A stretch of DNA of 64,000 nt from positions 186,001-250,000 of the forward strand of contig LXYH01000045.1 in the NCBI GenBank assembly GCA_001650895.1. Reading direction: 5' to 3'. The translations under genes and the position numbers were made by a program. Under the pieces are notes generated by a model. It worked only from the letters and a program-made list of their open reading frames with translations. It was not told the DNA's origin and did no database searches. Position 1 is the stretch's first letter, and each line of letters opens with the position of its first letter. The stretch comes from Rhodobacteraceae bacterium EhC02. GTDB lineage: Bacteria; Pseudomonadota; Alphaproteobacteria; Rhodobacterales; Rhodobacteraceae. Positions 53,351-62,130 of this stretch are shown one piece after another.

Positions 53351-54766
53351 TCAGAAGGCCGCCAGCAATGTGTCGACCATTTCGCCAAGCGTTCGCATCA
53401 TGATTGCGTTCGCGCCGTAGCTTTGCTCGATGGCGACCAGTTGCTGCAATTCGTCGTCGACATTGACGCCCTGAAAGCCCAGCCGCGCGGTTTCCAGCAC
53501 CTGCGCGCCGGCCCGCAGGGATTCTGCCCGGTTCTGTGCCGAACTGTGGCTGACCTTCTGATCGGCGATCATGGTGGGCACGAAATCCGACAGGCGCCCC
53601 TGGGCACCCAGGCCTGCCTCTGGCGACAGGGTGTAGACAGTGCTGAACGAGGCGATCATCGCCTCGATCCGGGTGCTGTCGCTTTGCGGGCCGGGGGCCG
53701 TGGCCCCGATTCCGTCGCGCATCCGCCACAGCGTATCGCCGCCCGGCCCGCGCACCGCCTCGTTGATCGTGATCCGCGCCGCCAGACCCGCAGCCGCCAA
53801 CGGATCGAAGGCCGCGCCGGCATCGGTGAAAAGCCCCGGCTGGCCCGGTGCCAGGGTGGTATCGGCGGTTGTGAAGGATTCCACCAGCATGCGCGCGGCT
53901 TCGTCCAGCTGGGTCTGCATGCGCGGCAGCACATCATTCAGCAGCGCGATCCGTCCGGCCAGTCGGCCGTCCTCGAAACCGCGCGCGCCGGACACGCCGG
54001 GTGTGATCTCGGCATCGCCCGCAAAGAGCCGCCCGTCAGCTGCGGAAAAGGTGACGGCATTGACATCGCGCCCTTCCAGCAGGGGTGTTCCCCCCGCCGT
54101 GTAGATCACGATGCCGCCGTCCGGCTGGCGTTGCACCCGCAGGTCGACGATTTGCGACATCTCGTCCAGCTTGGCGGCAAGGGTATCCTCAAGCGCAGCG
54201 GCGTCGCGGGTGCCCGGCTCGCGCAGGGCGATCTGGCGGTTGATCTCGGCGGTTTCCGACAACAGCCGGTTCAGCGTGACGACATCCGATGCAATGCCTT
54301 CACGGGTATTCGCCGCCGTTTCGCTCAGGCGTCCGGACGTCGTGTTCAGCGTCGAGGCCACGCTGGCCGCCGCATCGAGCGCGGCGCGCTGCAAGCCGGG
54401 TTGCGCCGGATCGTTGGACAATTCGTCCAGCCGCGACTGCAAGGCGCTGATCCGCCCCTGAAGCGACAGCGGGTCACCCGGTTCGCCCAGAAGGGCGGCA
54501 TGAACCTTCAGGCCGTCGGCCACCGCGTCCTGCGTGGCCGTCCGGGACATTTCCTGGCGGTGCATCCGGTCAAGGGCCCCGTCCACCTCGCGCCGCAGCC
54601 CTTCGACCTGCACGCCGCTGCCGGTGGGCCCGCTGGTCAGCAGGATACTGCGCCGCACATAGTCGGCCCGGTCGGCGTTGGCGATGTTGTTGGAGGTCAC
54701 TTCGGACCATGCAGCCGTCGCGGCAAGGCCGCTGCGGCTGCTGATGAAAGCGTTCGTGATACTCAT
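53351..54766 (-). CDS. flgK: hook-associated protein FlgK
   Basis: The 471-residue protein begins with a rod/hook-type motif (WSEVTSNNIANADRADYVRR) and ends with FQGVNVDDELQQLVAIEQSY, the FlgK C-terminal signature. It forms the first hook-filament junction zone. It is shorter than the enteric protein, as is common in this lineage. It lies 17 bases upstream of flgL and 21 downstream of flgE on the minus strand. Confidence 0.92.
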   Translation of the reverse strand: MSITNAFISSRSGLAATAAWSEVTSNNIANADRADYVRRSILLTSGPTGSGVQVEGLRREVDGALDRMHRQEMSRTATQDAVADGLKVHAALLGEPGDPLSLQGRISALQSRLDELSNDPAQPGLQRAALDAAASVASTLNTTSGRLSETAANTREGIASDVVTLNRLLSETAEINRQIALREPGTRDAAALEDTLAAKLDEMSQIVDLRVQRQPDGGIVIYTAGGTPLLEGRDVNAVTFSAADGRLFAGDAEITPGVSGARGFEDGRLAGRIALLNDVLPRMQTQLDEAARMLVESFTTADTTLAPGQPGLFTDAGAAFDPLAAAGLAARITINEAVRGPGGDTLWRMRDGIGATAPGPQSDSTRIEAMIASFSTVYTLSPEAGLGAQGRLSDFVPTMIADQKVSHSSAQNRAESLRAGAQVLETARLGFQGVNVDDELQQLVAIEQSYGANAIMMRTLGEMVDTLLAAF

Positions 54767-54787
54767 GGCCCCTGCCCTTTATGCTGA

Positions 54788-56098
54788 TCAGCGCTTGATC
54801 CGCAGGGTTTCGTCCAGCATCTCATCGGCGGTGGTGATGATCTTGGCGTTGGACGAATACGCGCGCTGCGTCTGGATGAGATCGGTCAGTTCCCGCGTCA
54901 CTTCGACGTTGGAACTTTCCAGTGCGCCCGCCGTGATGCTTCCGGCCGAGCCAACCTCGGCGTTGCTCAGACGCAGGCTGCCCGAGGCGCGCGACAACAG
55001 GAAGGCGTTGCCATCCGCCGTCAACAGGCCATTCGGGTTCGGCACCTCGGCCAAGGGGATATTGTACAGGGCGCGGCGCAGACCGTTGTCGAACACCCCG
55101 TAGACATCGCCACGTTCGTCGATTTCGGTCCTGACCAGCATGCCGGTCTGCGATCCGTCCGCCCCGATGGTCAGCGGCGCATAGTCACCGGCGAACTGGG
55201 TCATGCCGGTAAAGGTGCCCGGTGCACCGAAATCCAGCGTGATGTTCTGCGCAGGCGTGCCAACGGCAACCGTGGCCTGACCCGTCGCGGGATCAGAGCC
55301 CGCGAATCCGGTGAAGGTATAGGCCTGCGGCGAGCCGGCCTCGGGGCCGGTGGCGTTGAAGGTCACGTTCGCCGTGCCAAGCGTCGCGCCGGCGGGATCG
55401 GTCACTGTCACGTCCCAGACGTTGGCCACGCCCGTCGGCTGCCAGGCGAATTGAAGACGGGCGGCGGCGCCAAGCGGTGAAAAGAATTCGGCCGAGGAGA
55501 GGAAGGGGTCACCCGGCACGGCCAGGCCTGTCTGCTGGGCCGGCACGTTGCCACCGAATGTGATCGCCGTCGTGGGCGATCCGTTCATCTGGATGTCGCC
55601 GACCTTGACTGTCTGAAGATCGCCGAAACCGTTGCGGTCCAGGGCACCCAGCGTGCCATCTTCGTTATAGGGAAAACCGGCCAGGTAGTAGCCTGCCGCA
55701 TTGCGCAGATAACCGTTTTCGTCCGGCAGGAAAGATCCGGCCCGCGTCAGACGGTAATTCGACTCGACCAGTTCGTCAGGGTTGCGGGACACGACGAAGA
55801 ACCCCGATCCGCTGATCGCAAGGTCGGTCGGGCGGCCCGTCGGGCGCAACACGCCGTCGACCGACACATCCGTGCCCTGCACGGCCTTGACGCCGGCAGC
55901 CGCAAGTCCGGTGGTTCCGCCGGTGGTGTTGGTGGCCACGACGGTGTTGCTGGTCGTGGTGGTGGTCACCATCTGCGCGAAACTGCGCCGGTAGCCATCC
56001 GTGTTCGCGTTCGCGATATTGTCCGCGATACGGTCGACAGCGGTCGAATTGGCGCGCAGACCGCTGACCCCGGTCTGCATCGAGTTGGAAATGCTCAT
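54788..56098 (-). CDS. flgE: flagellar hook protein FlgE
   Basis: The 436-residue protein has the axial N-terminal motif (AVDRIADNIANANTDGYRR), DLAISGSGFFVV, NGLLTADGNAFLL and the C-terminal SNVEVTRELTDLIQTQRAYS block. It builds the hook. A Thr-rich stretch (about residues 45-65) is unusual in composition. It has a 117-bp upstream gap with TTAA-containing AT-rich spots, so it may have its own promoter. Confidence 0.92.
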   Translation of the reverse strand: MSISNSMQTGVSGLRANSTAVDRIADNIANANTDGYRRSFAQMVTTTTTSNTVVATNTTGGTTGLAAAGVKAVQGTDVSVDGVLRPTGRPTDLAISGSGFFVVSRNPDELVESNYRLTRAGSFLPDENGYLRNAAGYYLAGFPYNEDGTLGALDRNGFGDLQTVKVGDIQMNGSPTTAITFGGNVPAQQTGLAVPGDPFLSSAEFFSPLGAAARLQFAWQPTGVANVWDVTVTDPAGATLGTANVTFNATGPEAGSPQAYTFTGFAGSDPATGQATVAVGTPAQNITLDFGAPGTFTGMTQFAGDYAPLTIGADGSQTGMLVRTEIDERGDVYGVFDNGLRRALYNIPLAEVPNPNGLLTADGNAFLLSRASGSLRLSNAEVGSAGSITAGALESSNVEVTRELTDLIQTQRAYSSNAKIITTADEMLDETLRIKR

Positions 56099-56215
56099 GT
56101 TAAAGCGTCCTTCTTGTTGGTTGCCACCAGCGCCTGACAGAATTGCCTCATTGTTATATATTGGCGGCGGAGTTTTCGGTGCGGTTAAGGATTTCTTCGG
56201 TCGTCATCGCAGATG

Positions 56216-58186
56216 TCATGGCATGGCGCTGCTCCCGACGGATTGAAGCATGCGCAAGGCATTGTCGGCCTTTTCCACCCTTTGCCGGGCAGAAGCGTCG
56301 CGCAGCGGCAGCACATCGGGCGCCTCGGCGGTCAGCCCCTCGGCCAGGGCGGCCCAGCGGTCCCCCAGTTCCGGAAAGCTGCGGGTCAATTCGCGCAGAC
56401 GGTCGGGATCGCCGCTGCGGAAGGTGGCAAGCAGCAGGTTGATCCGATCCTCGGCCTGCATGCCGGGACCAAGGCGGCGCAACAGCAGTTCATAGGCCTC
56501 GCGCGCCACGTCCCATTCGCCCAGTTCGAAAGCAGCCTCGGCGCGCAGTCGGCGGTAGGCGTCGCTTGGCGCGACCATCCGGGTGGTCAGAACATCGGCG
56601 GGCCTGTCGGTCGCGGCGAAAAGCGCAGCACGCAGGAAGTTGTAGCGGTCCTGCAGCAACGGGTCGGCGGCGGTGACCGGTTCGGCAAGCAGCGCCTCGG
56701 CCTCGGACAGGCGCCCACCCTGCTGCAAGGCCGCCGCATGTTTCAGGCGCAGCCGGTCACTGGCCAGGTCTTGCGCCGCCATCGCCGCCACATCGGCAGG
56801 GCCGGGATCTTCCACGGGGCTTTCCTGCGCGTCGATCTGCGCCCGCAACGCCGCATATTCGGCGGCGGCCAGACCGCTGGCCCCGCTTTCGGCCAGAAGA
56901 TCGGCGAAAGCCTCGGCCAGCGGGGGGAACATCTGATCAAAGCGATAGTCACGCGCGATGGCACGGTGCGCAGACACCATTTCCGCAAGGGGAATATCGC
57001 CAGCCAGCCCCCGTTCATAGATCGCCGCGATCATCGCATGGGCCTGCCGGACGGCGGCTTCGGCCTCGCGCGTGTCGGGATGCAGCCGGATGATATCGGC
57101 CAATGCATCCAGCGCAGGCAGGTCACGCCGCTCGGCCAGTTCCAGCCCGGCGATACGTTGCAGCGTCGCAAGGCCCAGCGCGTCCCCGGTCCAGAGGGCG
57201 CGGGTCTGCTGCAGCAATTGCCGCGCGTCATCCGTCTGCAAGGTGCCAGTGGTGCGCCCGATGTCGATCAGCGCAAGACGGGACCGTTGCGCCCATACAT
57301 CCGTGCCGGCCGCCGCCAGTGCGTGATTGTCGAAGGCGGCCACGAGGTCGCCGCCAAGCGCCGCAGCGCGCCCCAGAAGATAGCGATAGGCGCTGCTCGG
57401 ACCCTTGTCCTCGCGCGGGGCAAGCCGGGTGGCCAGATCCCGCGCCACATCCCATGCACCGCTTTCGATCGCAGCCATCAGAAGCGGCGGCAAGGCCGCA
57501 TCGGACAGCGCGACAGGATACCCCCTGAGCACGGCAGCCGCCTTGGGCAGCAAGGGGCGCGCCGCGTCGAAATTGCCCGCCGCCACATGGTGCAGCGCAT
57601 CGAAAAGCGGCGCATCGGCCCATCCTTCGGGCGCAAGCCCGGGGGATGCGCCAAAGCCGTCCAGTGCGGCGCCCAGCGCGGCGGCACGCCCGGCCTGGGT
57701 CGGCGCCAGTTGCGGGCTGCCTGCGGATAGGCCACCCTTTGCGTCGGGCACGGCATGCAGAAAGGACCGCGCCTCGGGCAACATGCGTTGCGACAGGTGC
57801 AGCGCGGCCAGATCAAGCAGCAGGTCTATCTCCGTCGGGGCGGGGCGGATCGCGGTTTGCAGCCGGTCCCGCAGATCCGCAAGTGCCCGGGTCAACCTTT
57901 GCCGGTCCTCAAGGAAAAGAGCCGGATCGAACCGCGCGATTTCCGGGGCAAGGGGCGGCAAGGACAGATGCCGCGCGGGCGCACGCGACGCAGGCGGATA
58001 GGGGATGTTCTGGGCCAGACGCCCAGCCACCTCATCGTCAGGGCTGGCCGCAGCAGGCGACAGGCCCACCGCTGACAGTGCAAGCACCAGGCAAAGCGCA
58101 AACACGGCACGCCCGGACCCGCCGCAGGCGGGATCTGCACCTTGGGGCGCACATGAACATCCATGTTGAAGGGCTACAAAATCCAC
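56216..58186 (-). CDS. large exported helical-repeat protein in flagellar cluster, unknown function
   Basis: The 656-residue protein has a long signal-like N-terminus (hydrophobic stretch about residues 27-47, ending PAAA) and is then almost wholly helical, Ala/Leu-rich, with repeated AAxxL...A..L segments like degenerate TPR or SEL1 repeats. Examples are LPEARSFLHAVPDAKGG and ELGEWDVAREAYELLLRRLG. I do not recognise the family. Position between flgE and flgF and the exported helical fold recall rhizobial MotC, but no clear similarity is seen. A periplasmic scaffold role is a guess. Confidence 0.8.
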   Translation of the reverse strand: MDFVALQHGCSCAPQGADPACGGSGRAVFALCLVLALSAVGLSPAAASPDDEVAGRLAQNIPYPPASRAPARHLSLPPLAPEIARFDPALFLEDRQRLTRALADLRDRLQTAIRPAPTEIDLLLDLAALHLSQRMLPEARSFLHAVPDAKGGLSAGSPQLAPTQAGRAAALGAALDGFGASPGLAPEGWADAPLFDALHHVAAGNFDAARPLLPKAAAVLRGYPVALSDAALPPLLMAAIESGAWDVARDLATRLAPREDKGPSSAYRYLLGRAAALGGDLVAAFDNHALAAAGTDVWAQRSRLALIDIGRTTGTLQTDDARQLLQQTRALWTGDALGLATLQRIAGLELAERRDLPALDALADIIRLHPDTREAEAAVRQAHAMIAAIYERGLAGDIPLAEMVSAHRAIARDYRFDQMFPPLAEAFADLLAESGASGLAAAEYAALRAQIDAQESPVEDPGPADVAAMAAQDLASDRLRLKHAAALQQGGRLSEAEALLAEPVTAADPLLQDRYNFLRAALFAATDRPADVLTTRMVAPSDAYRRLRAEAAFELGEWDVAREAYELLLRRLGPGMQAEDRINLLLATFRSGDPDRLRELTRSFPELGDRWAALAEGLTAEAPDVLPLRDASARQRVEKADNALRMLQSVGSSAMP

Positions 58187-58305
58187 GATTTATCCCATGC
58201 TTACATCCTCCTTTTCATGTATAAACAAAAAATAATCAACAACAGTGTTTGATTTGTTCATGAAGCATGCCTATTCTGCGGCGGAAACATCACTGGGGTC
58301 ATGCC
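58187..58305. promoter_or_regulatory. divergent control region before flgF with TCATG motifs
   Basis: This AT-rich gap lies between the unknown exported protein and flgF. It contains TCATGTATA at 58215-58223, identical to the 9-mer at 51400-51408, and the palindrome TTCATGAA at 58257-58264, matching the core before flgB. These are candidate regulator sites for both operons. Confidence 0.45.
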
Positions 58306-59058
58306 TTGGACAATTCGACCTATGTCTCGCTTTCGCTTGCAACCGCCCTCCGGCGCGAGATGGACGTTGCCGCAAACAACATGGCGAATGCCAACACGAC
58401 CGGCTTCAAGGCCGAGCGGGTGGTCTTTTCTTCTTATCTGCACAGCGATCCGGCGGCGGCGACGGGCGACACCAATTTCCTGATCGACCAGGGATCCTAT
58501 GTGGATGCGCGACAGGGTGCCCTGTCGCAGACCGGCAACCTGCTGGACGTGGCGCTGAAGGGCGATGGCTGGTTCGGCTATGAAACGCCGCAGGGGCAGC
58601 GGGCCTATGGGCGCGAAGGAAGCCTTGCGGTCGATGCGCAGGGCAATCTTGTCACCCTGACAGGCGCGCGGGTTCTGGATATCGGGGGCAATCCGATTGC
58701 CCTGCCGCCCGATGTGGGCGCTGACCTGGCGATTTCGCGTTCCGGCGTCATTTCCAGCCTGAACAACGGGGTGATCGGCCAGATCGGTGTCTTCGGGCTT
58801 CCCGATCTTCAGGTCTACGAGCGGATCGGCAACGGCATGTTCGTGCCACCGGATGTCGAAGGCATTCGCCCACCCGTGCCCGACACCGTGACCGAGGTCA
58901 TCCAGGGCGCCATCGAGGGCAGCAACATCCAGCCGGTGGTCGAGATGACACGCATGATGTCGATCCAGAAAGCCTATGAGCGCGCCGTCCAGCTGATGAA
59001 CAGCGAAGACGAGTTGCGGCGCGACATGCTGCGCCGGATCGGCAGCCCGTCGGGGTAA
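58306..59058 (+). CDS. flgF: flagellar basal-body rod protein FlgF
   Basis: The 250-residue rod protein begins DNSTYVSLSLATALRREMD, which aligns with the alphaproteobacterial FlgF start MDNS.Y..LS. The TTG at 58306 is therefore the likely start although an ATG at 58267 opens the frame earlier. ANNMANANTTGFKAE and the C-terminal SNIQPVVEMTRMMSIQKAYE are the rod motifs. It leads the flgF-flgG-flgA-flgH operon. Confidence 0.92.
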   Translation: MDNSTYVSLSLATALRREMDVAANNMANANTTGFKAERVVFSSYLHSDPAAATGDTNFLIDQGSYVDARQGALSQTGNLLDVALKGDGWFGYETPQGQRAYGREGSLAVDAQGNLVTLTGARVLDIGGNPIALPPDVGADLAISRSGVISSLNNGVIGQIGVFGLPDLQVYERIGNGMFVPPDVEGIRPPVPDTVTEVIQGAIEGSNIQPVVEMTRMMSIQKAYERAVQLMNSEDELRRDMLRRIGSPSG

Positions 59059-59134
59059 CAGACCGGGCCGGGACGCAGCAGCACCAGACAAGTGACAGGG
59101 GCCAACCCTCGTCAGGACAAAGGAAGGGCAGGAC

Positions 59135-59920
59135 ATGAAGGCACTTGGCATTGCGGCGACGGGCATGCTGGCACAGCAGACCAATGTCGACGTCATCTCG
59201 AACAACATCGCGAACGCCAATACGACCGGCTTCAAAAGCAGCCGCGCCGCGTTCCAGGACCTGATCTACGAGACGCAGCGCCGCGAGGGGTCGCTGACGT
59301 CGGACGCAGGCACCCTGCGCCCCACCGGGGTTGATGTTGGCCTTGGCGTGCAGACGGTGGGCACCGTGCGGCTGAACACGCAAGGCGGGTTGCTGGCCAC
59401 CGAGAACCAGCTTGATCTTGCCATCGACGGGCGCGGCTTCTTCACGGTGAACCTGCCCGACGGCGGGCAGGCCTTCACCCGCGACGGCGCCTTCCAGCTG
59501 TCGCCCGAAGGCCAGATCGTCACGCTGCAGGGCTATGAGCTGGATCCGGGGATCGTGCTGCCGGAAAACACCGTCAACATCGCGGTGGGCGAAACCGGCA
59601 CGGTCATGGCCTATGTCGAGAACGATCCCGTTCCCGTAGATCTGGGGCGGATCACCATGGCCACCTTTGTGAACGAGGCCGGGATGCGTACGCTTGGCAA
59701 CAACCTGTTGCAGGCGACAACCGCGTCGGGCGACCCGCTGCAGGCCAATCCGGGCGATCCAGGCGTCGGGATCATCCGGCAGGGCTATCTCGAGAATTCG
59801 AACGTCAACATCATCCAGCAGATCACCGACCTCATCTCGGCGCAGCGCGCCTACGAGATGAACTCCAAGGCGATCTCGACCGCGGATCAGATGATGTCCA
59901 CCGCGAACCAGATCAGGTGA
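59135..59920 (+). CDS. flgG: flagellar distal rod protein FlgG
   Basis: The 261-residue protein matches FlgG at normal length. It starts MKALGIAATGMLAQQTNVDV, contains ISNNIANANTTGFK and DLAIDGRGFFTV, and ends with SNVNIIQQITDLISAQRAYE. It forms the distal rod through the P and L rings. GGAAGGGCAGGAC precedes the ATG. Only one base separates its stop from flgA. Confidence 0.95.
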   Translation: MKALGIAATGMLAQQTNVDVISNNIANANTTGFKSSRAAFQDLIYETQRREGSLTSDAGTLRPTGVDVGLGVQTVGTVRLNTQGGLLATENQLDLAIDGRGFFTVNLPDGGQAFTRDGAFQLSPEGQIVTLQGYELDPGIVLPENTVNIAVGETGTVMAYVENDPVPVDLGRITMATFVNEAGMRTLGNNLLQATTASGDPLQANPGDPGVGIIRQGYLENSNVNIIQQITDLISAQRAYEMNSKAISTADQMMSTANQIR

Positions 59921-59921
59921 C

Positions 59922-60647
59922 ATGCAGATGCTGCCCGTCATGACCATTCGCACAGCAGGACGCGCCGCACGGGCTGCCGCCTTGCGGGCGGGGCATGTCC
60001 TGGCGGCGCTGGCCTGCCTGACCACCGGTCCCGCGCTGGCAGGAACGGTGCCGCTGGAACAGCTGATCGAGGAAAAGGCCCGCGACAGCGCCGGTCCCGC
60101 CATGCCGCCGCGCGGGCGCTTCGATATCTCGGTTCAGTCCGGCGCGCCAAGCGATGCGCTGCTGATCTCGGCCTGGTGGAACGATCCGGCCACGGGACGG
60201 TTCGCGGCCAATGTCGTGACCGATGCGGGCGACGTGCGCCGCGTAAACGGTCTGGCCACGCTGATCGTGCCTGTGCCGGTGCCGACGCGCCGCCTGATGC
60301 CCGGCGATATCGTCAGCGAAACCGATCTGGGCATGGTCGACCTGCCGGCAAGCCGGATCGGCGCCTTCACGATAACCGACCCTGCCGAACTTGTCGGGAT
60401 GCAGGTGCGCAGCCTTCTGACCGAAGGGCGCGCCGTCACGGTGCAAGCCGTCATGCAGCCTCTGGTGATCGGGCGCGGCAGTCTGGTCTCGATCCGCTAT
60501 TCCGACGGCGCGCTTGAGCTGTCTGCGCCCGGTCGGGCGCTTGGCGACGCCCATCGCGGCCAGGAAGTACGGATCGTCAATCTTGTCAGCAACACAGCCC
60601 TGGTGGGGATCGCCACCGCAGAAGGCATAGTAGAGGTCAGACGGTGA
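59922..60647 (+). CDS. flgA: P-ring assembly chaperone FlgA
   Basis: The 241-residue protein has a signal peptide ending near ALA/GTVPL and a C-terminal SAF domain: RRLMPGDIVSETDLGMVDLP, GMQVRSLLTEGRAVTVQAVM and ALVGIATAEGIVEVRR. It helps FlgI form the P ring. The flgI gene lies elsewhere in the cluster, at 50155-51282. In-frame starts at 59922 and 59940 are both possible. Confidence 0.92.
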   Translation: MQMLPVMTIRTAGRAARAAALRAGHVLAALACLTTGPALAGTVPLEQLIEEKARDSAGPAMPPRGRFDISVQSGAPSDALLISAWWNDPATGRFAANVVTDAGDVRRVNGLATLIVPVPVPTRRLMPGDIVSETDLGMVDLPASRIGAFTITDPAELVGMQVRSLLTEGRAVTVQAVMQPLVIGRGSLVSIRYSDGALELSAPGRALGDAHRGQEVRIVNLVSNTALVGIATAEGIVEVRR

Positions 60648-61444
60648 GCATCGAAACGTCCCGCCCCGCGCATCAATCGCGCAACAGATCAATCACGCGC
60701 GGCATGCGCTGCAACCCAACGCTTGGTGCGCGCCTGGGCGCGGCACTTGCCGCCCTTGCCCTGGTGTCGGCCTGCGGCGATCCGCGCGATGCGTTCAACC
60801 GCGATCCGCAGGTGTCCGACATTTCGGTGTCCAACGGCACGATCCCCGAGGCCTCTTTCGTGCAGGTCCCCATGCCCCCGCCTGACGCACCGCGCACCTA
60901 TCAGCGGGCAGAAGCCTCGTCCCTGTGGCAGCGCAGTTCGGGCGGTTTCTTTGCCGATCAGCGCGCCTCGCGCGTGGGCGACATCCTGACCATCGACATC
61001 CGCATCGACGACCGGGCGCAGTTGCGCAACGCCAGCCAGAGGGAAAGATCAGGCTCGGGCAATGCGGGTTTTCCGGGCCTTCTTGGCCTCGACAACTTGC
61101 CGACCGGTGACATCATCGACATGAGTTCGACATTCGAGGCGTCAGGTTCAGGGTCCATAAACCGCGGGGAATCCATCGACCTCAAGGTGGCCGCACTGGT
61201 CGTTCAGAAACTGCCGAACGGCAATCTGGTCATCGCGGGACGCCAAGAAGTGAAGGTCAACCAAGAGTTGCGCGAACTGCGGGTCGCGGGAATCATCCGC
61301 CCGCAGGACATCCGCATGAACAATACGATCCCCTACGACAAGGTGGCCGAGGCACGGATCACCTATGGTGGACGTGGGCAATTGTCGCGCCAGCAGCAGC
61401 GCAGCTATGGCGAAGACGTGGTAGACATCATTTTGCCCTACTAA
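60644..61444 (+). CDS. flgH: flagellar L-ring lipoprotein FlgH
   Basis: The 266-residue protein has a lipobox LVSAC with Cys44 and the FlgH core: RASRVGDILTIDIRIDDRAQ, LVIAGRQEVKVNQELRELRV and IPYDKVAEARITYGGRG. It forms the outer-membrane L ring. The GTG start at 60644 overlaps the flgA stop; an ATG at 60704 would give a more usual 23-residue lipoprotein signal and is a fair alternative. Confidence 0.92.
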   Translation: MSIETSRPAHQSRNRSITRGMRCNPTLGARLGAALAALALVSACGDPRDAFNRDPQVSDISVSNGTIPEASFVQVPMPPPDAPRTYQRAEASSLWQRSSGGFFADQRASRVGDILTIDIRIDDRAQLRNASQRERSGSGNAGFPGLLGLDNLPTGDIIDMSSTFEASGSGSINRGESIDLKVAALVVQKLPNGNLVIAGRQEVKVNQELRELRVAGIIRPQDIRMNNTIPYDKVAEARITYGGRGQLSRQQQRSYGEDVVDIILPY

Positions 61445-61475
61445 GGCTGAAGTCTGACCGCATTCCCGTGCGATC

Positions 61476-61495
61476 CCTCCGAGAGGAATCGGAGG
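61476..61495 (+). promoter_or_regulatory. hairpin covering the GGAGG before the FliL-like gene
   Basis: CCTCCGA and TCGGAGG form a perfect 7-bp stem with a 6-base loop between flgH and the next gene. The GGAGG of the right arm lies 13 bases before the ATG at 61509, so the stem could limit translation. It could also act as a partial terminator or mRNA 3' stabiliser for flgH. Confidence 0.4.
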
Positions 61496-61508
61496 CTCGG
61501 GTCACGGA

Positions 61509-62114
61509 ATGAAGCTATTCCCCATCGTCGCGGTCGTTGCCGTCGGCACATTTGCGTCTGCAGGGTATTTTGCAGGCAGCCTTATCGCAGGCGCACATCC
61601 TGTGGATGCATCCGCCATGCATGAGGCAGCACCCGCAGCACATGACAGCACGACACCGGCCGACCCGGCGGCATCATCCGCAGCCGAAGCGGATGCGATC
61701 CTGCGCGCGGCGGAATCCAGCATCAACGCGGCAGCCGCCGAAAAGCCCGCACCGGATGAGGTGGAAAAATCCCCCGCCCCGGCAACACCCGGCCCGCATC
61801 TGATCAAGATGGAAAGTGTGACCATGCCGGTGCGCAAGCGGGAAAGCGTGACCTTTGTCGTCGCGGATGTGGCAGTCGCAGTGGCCGACGCGGAACGCGC
61901 CGCGCATTACAAGATCCCGCAGAATGCGGCGCTGCTGCAGGCGGCGATCGAAAGCGCGATGGCCCGCGCGGCAGAAACCCCGGTCCTGCGTGGTGTCGCC
62001 ATCGATTCACAGCTTCTGTCGGGCAGCATCAAGTCGGACCTCCAGGAAGAGTTCGCCGACGTCGAGGACGTGTTGTTCCTGACCCTTTACAAGCACGACG
62101 TCGGCTTCAACTGA
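61509..62114 (+). CDS. second FliL-like single-TM periplasmic protein
   Basis: The 201-residue protein has an N-terminal membrane helix (about residues 4-28), an Ala/Pro-rich linker to residue 95, and a C-terminal domain from HLIKMESVTMPVRKRESVTF to FLTLYKHDVGF, which resembles FliL in its helix-strand ending. FliL beside flgH occurs in rhizobial clusters. It is a likely FliL paralogue, but the match is by pattern only. It converges with flgD across 16 bases. Confidence 0.65.
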   Translation: MKLFPIVAVVAVGTFASAGYFAGSLIAGAHPVDASAMHEAAPAAHDSTTPADPAASSAAEADAILRAAESSINAAAAEKPAPDEVEKSPAPATPGPHLIKMESVTMPVRKRESVTFVVADVAVAVADAERAAHYKIPQNAALLQAAIESAMARAAETPVLRGVAIDSQLLSGSIKSDLQEEFADVEDVLFLTLYKHDVGFN

Positions 62115-62130
62115 TCCGCGCGCCGCAGCG

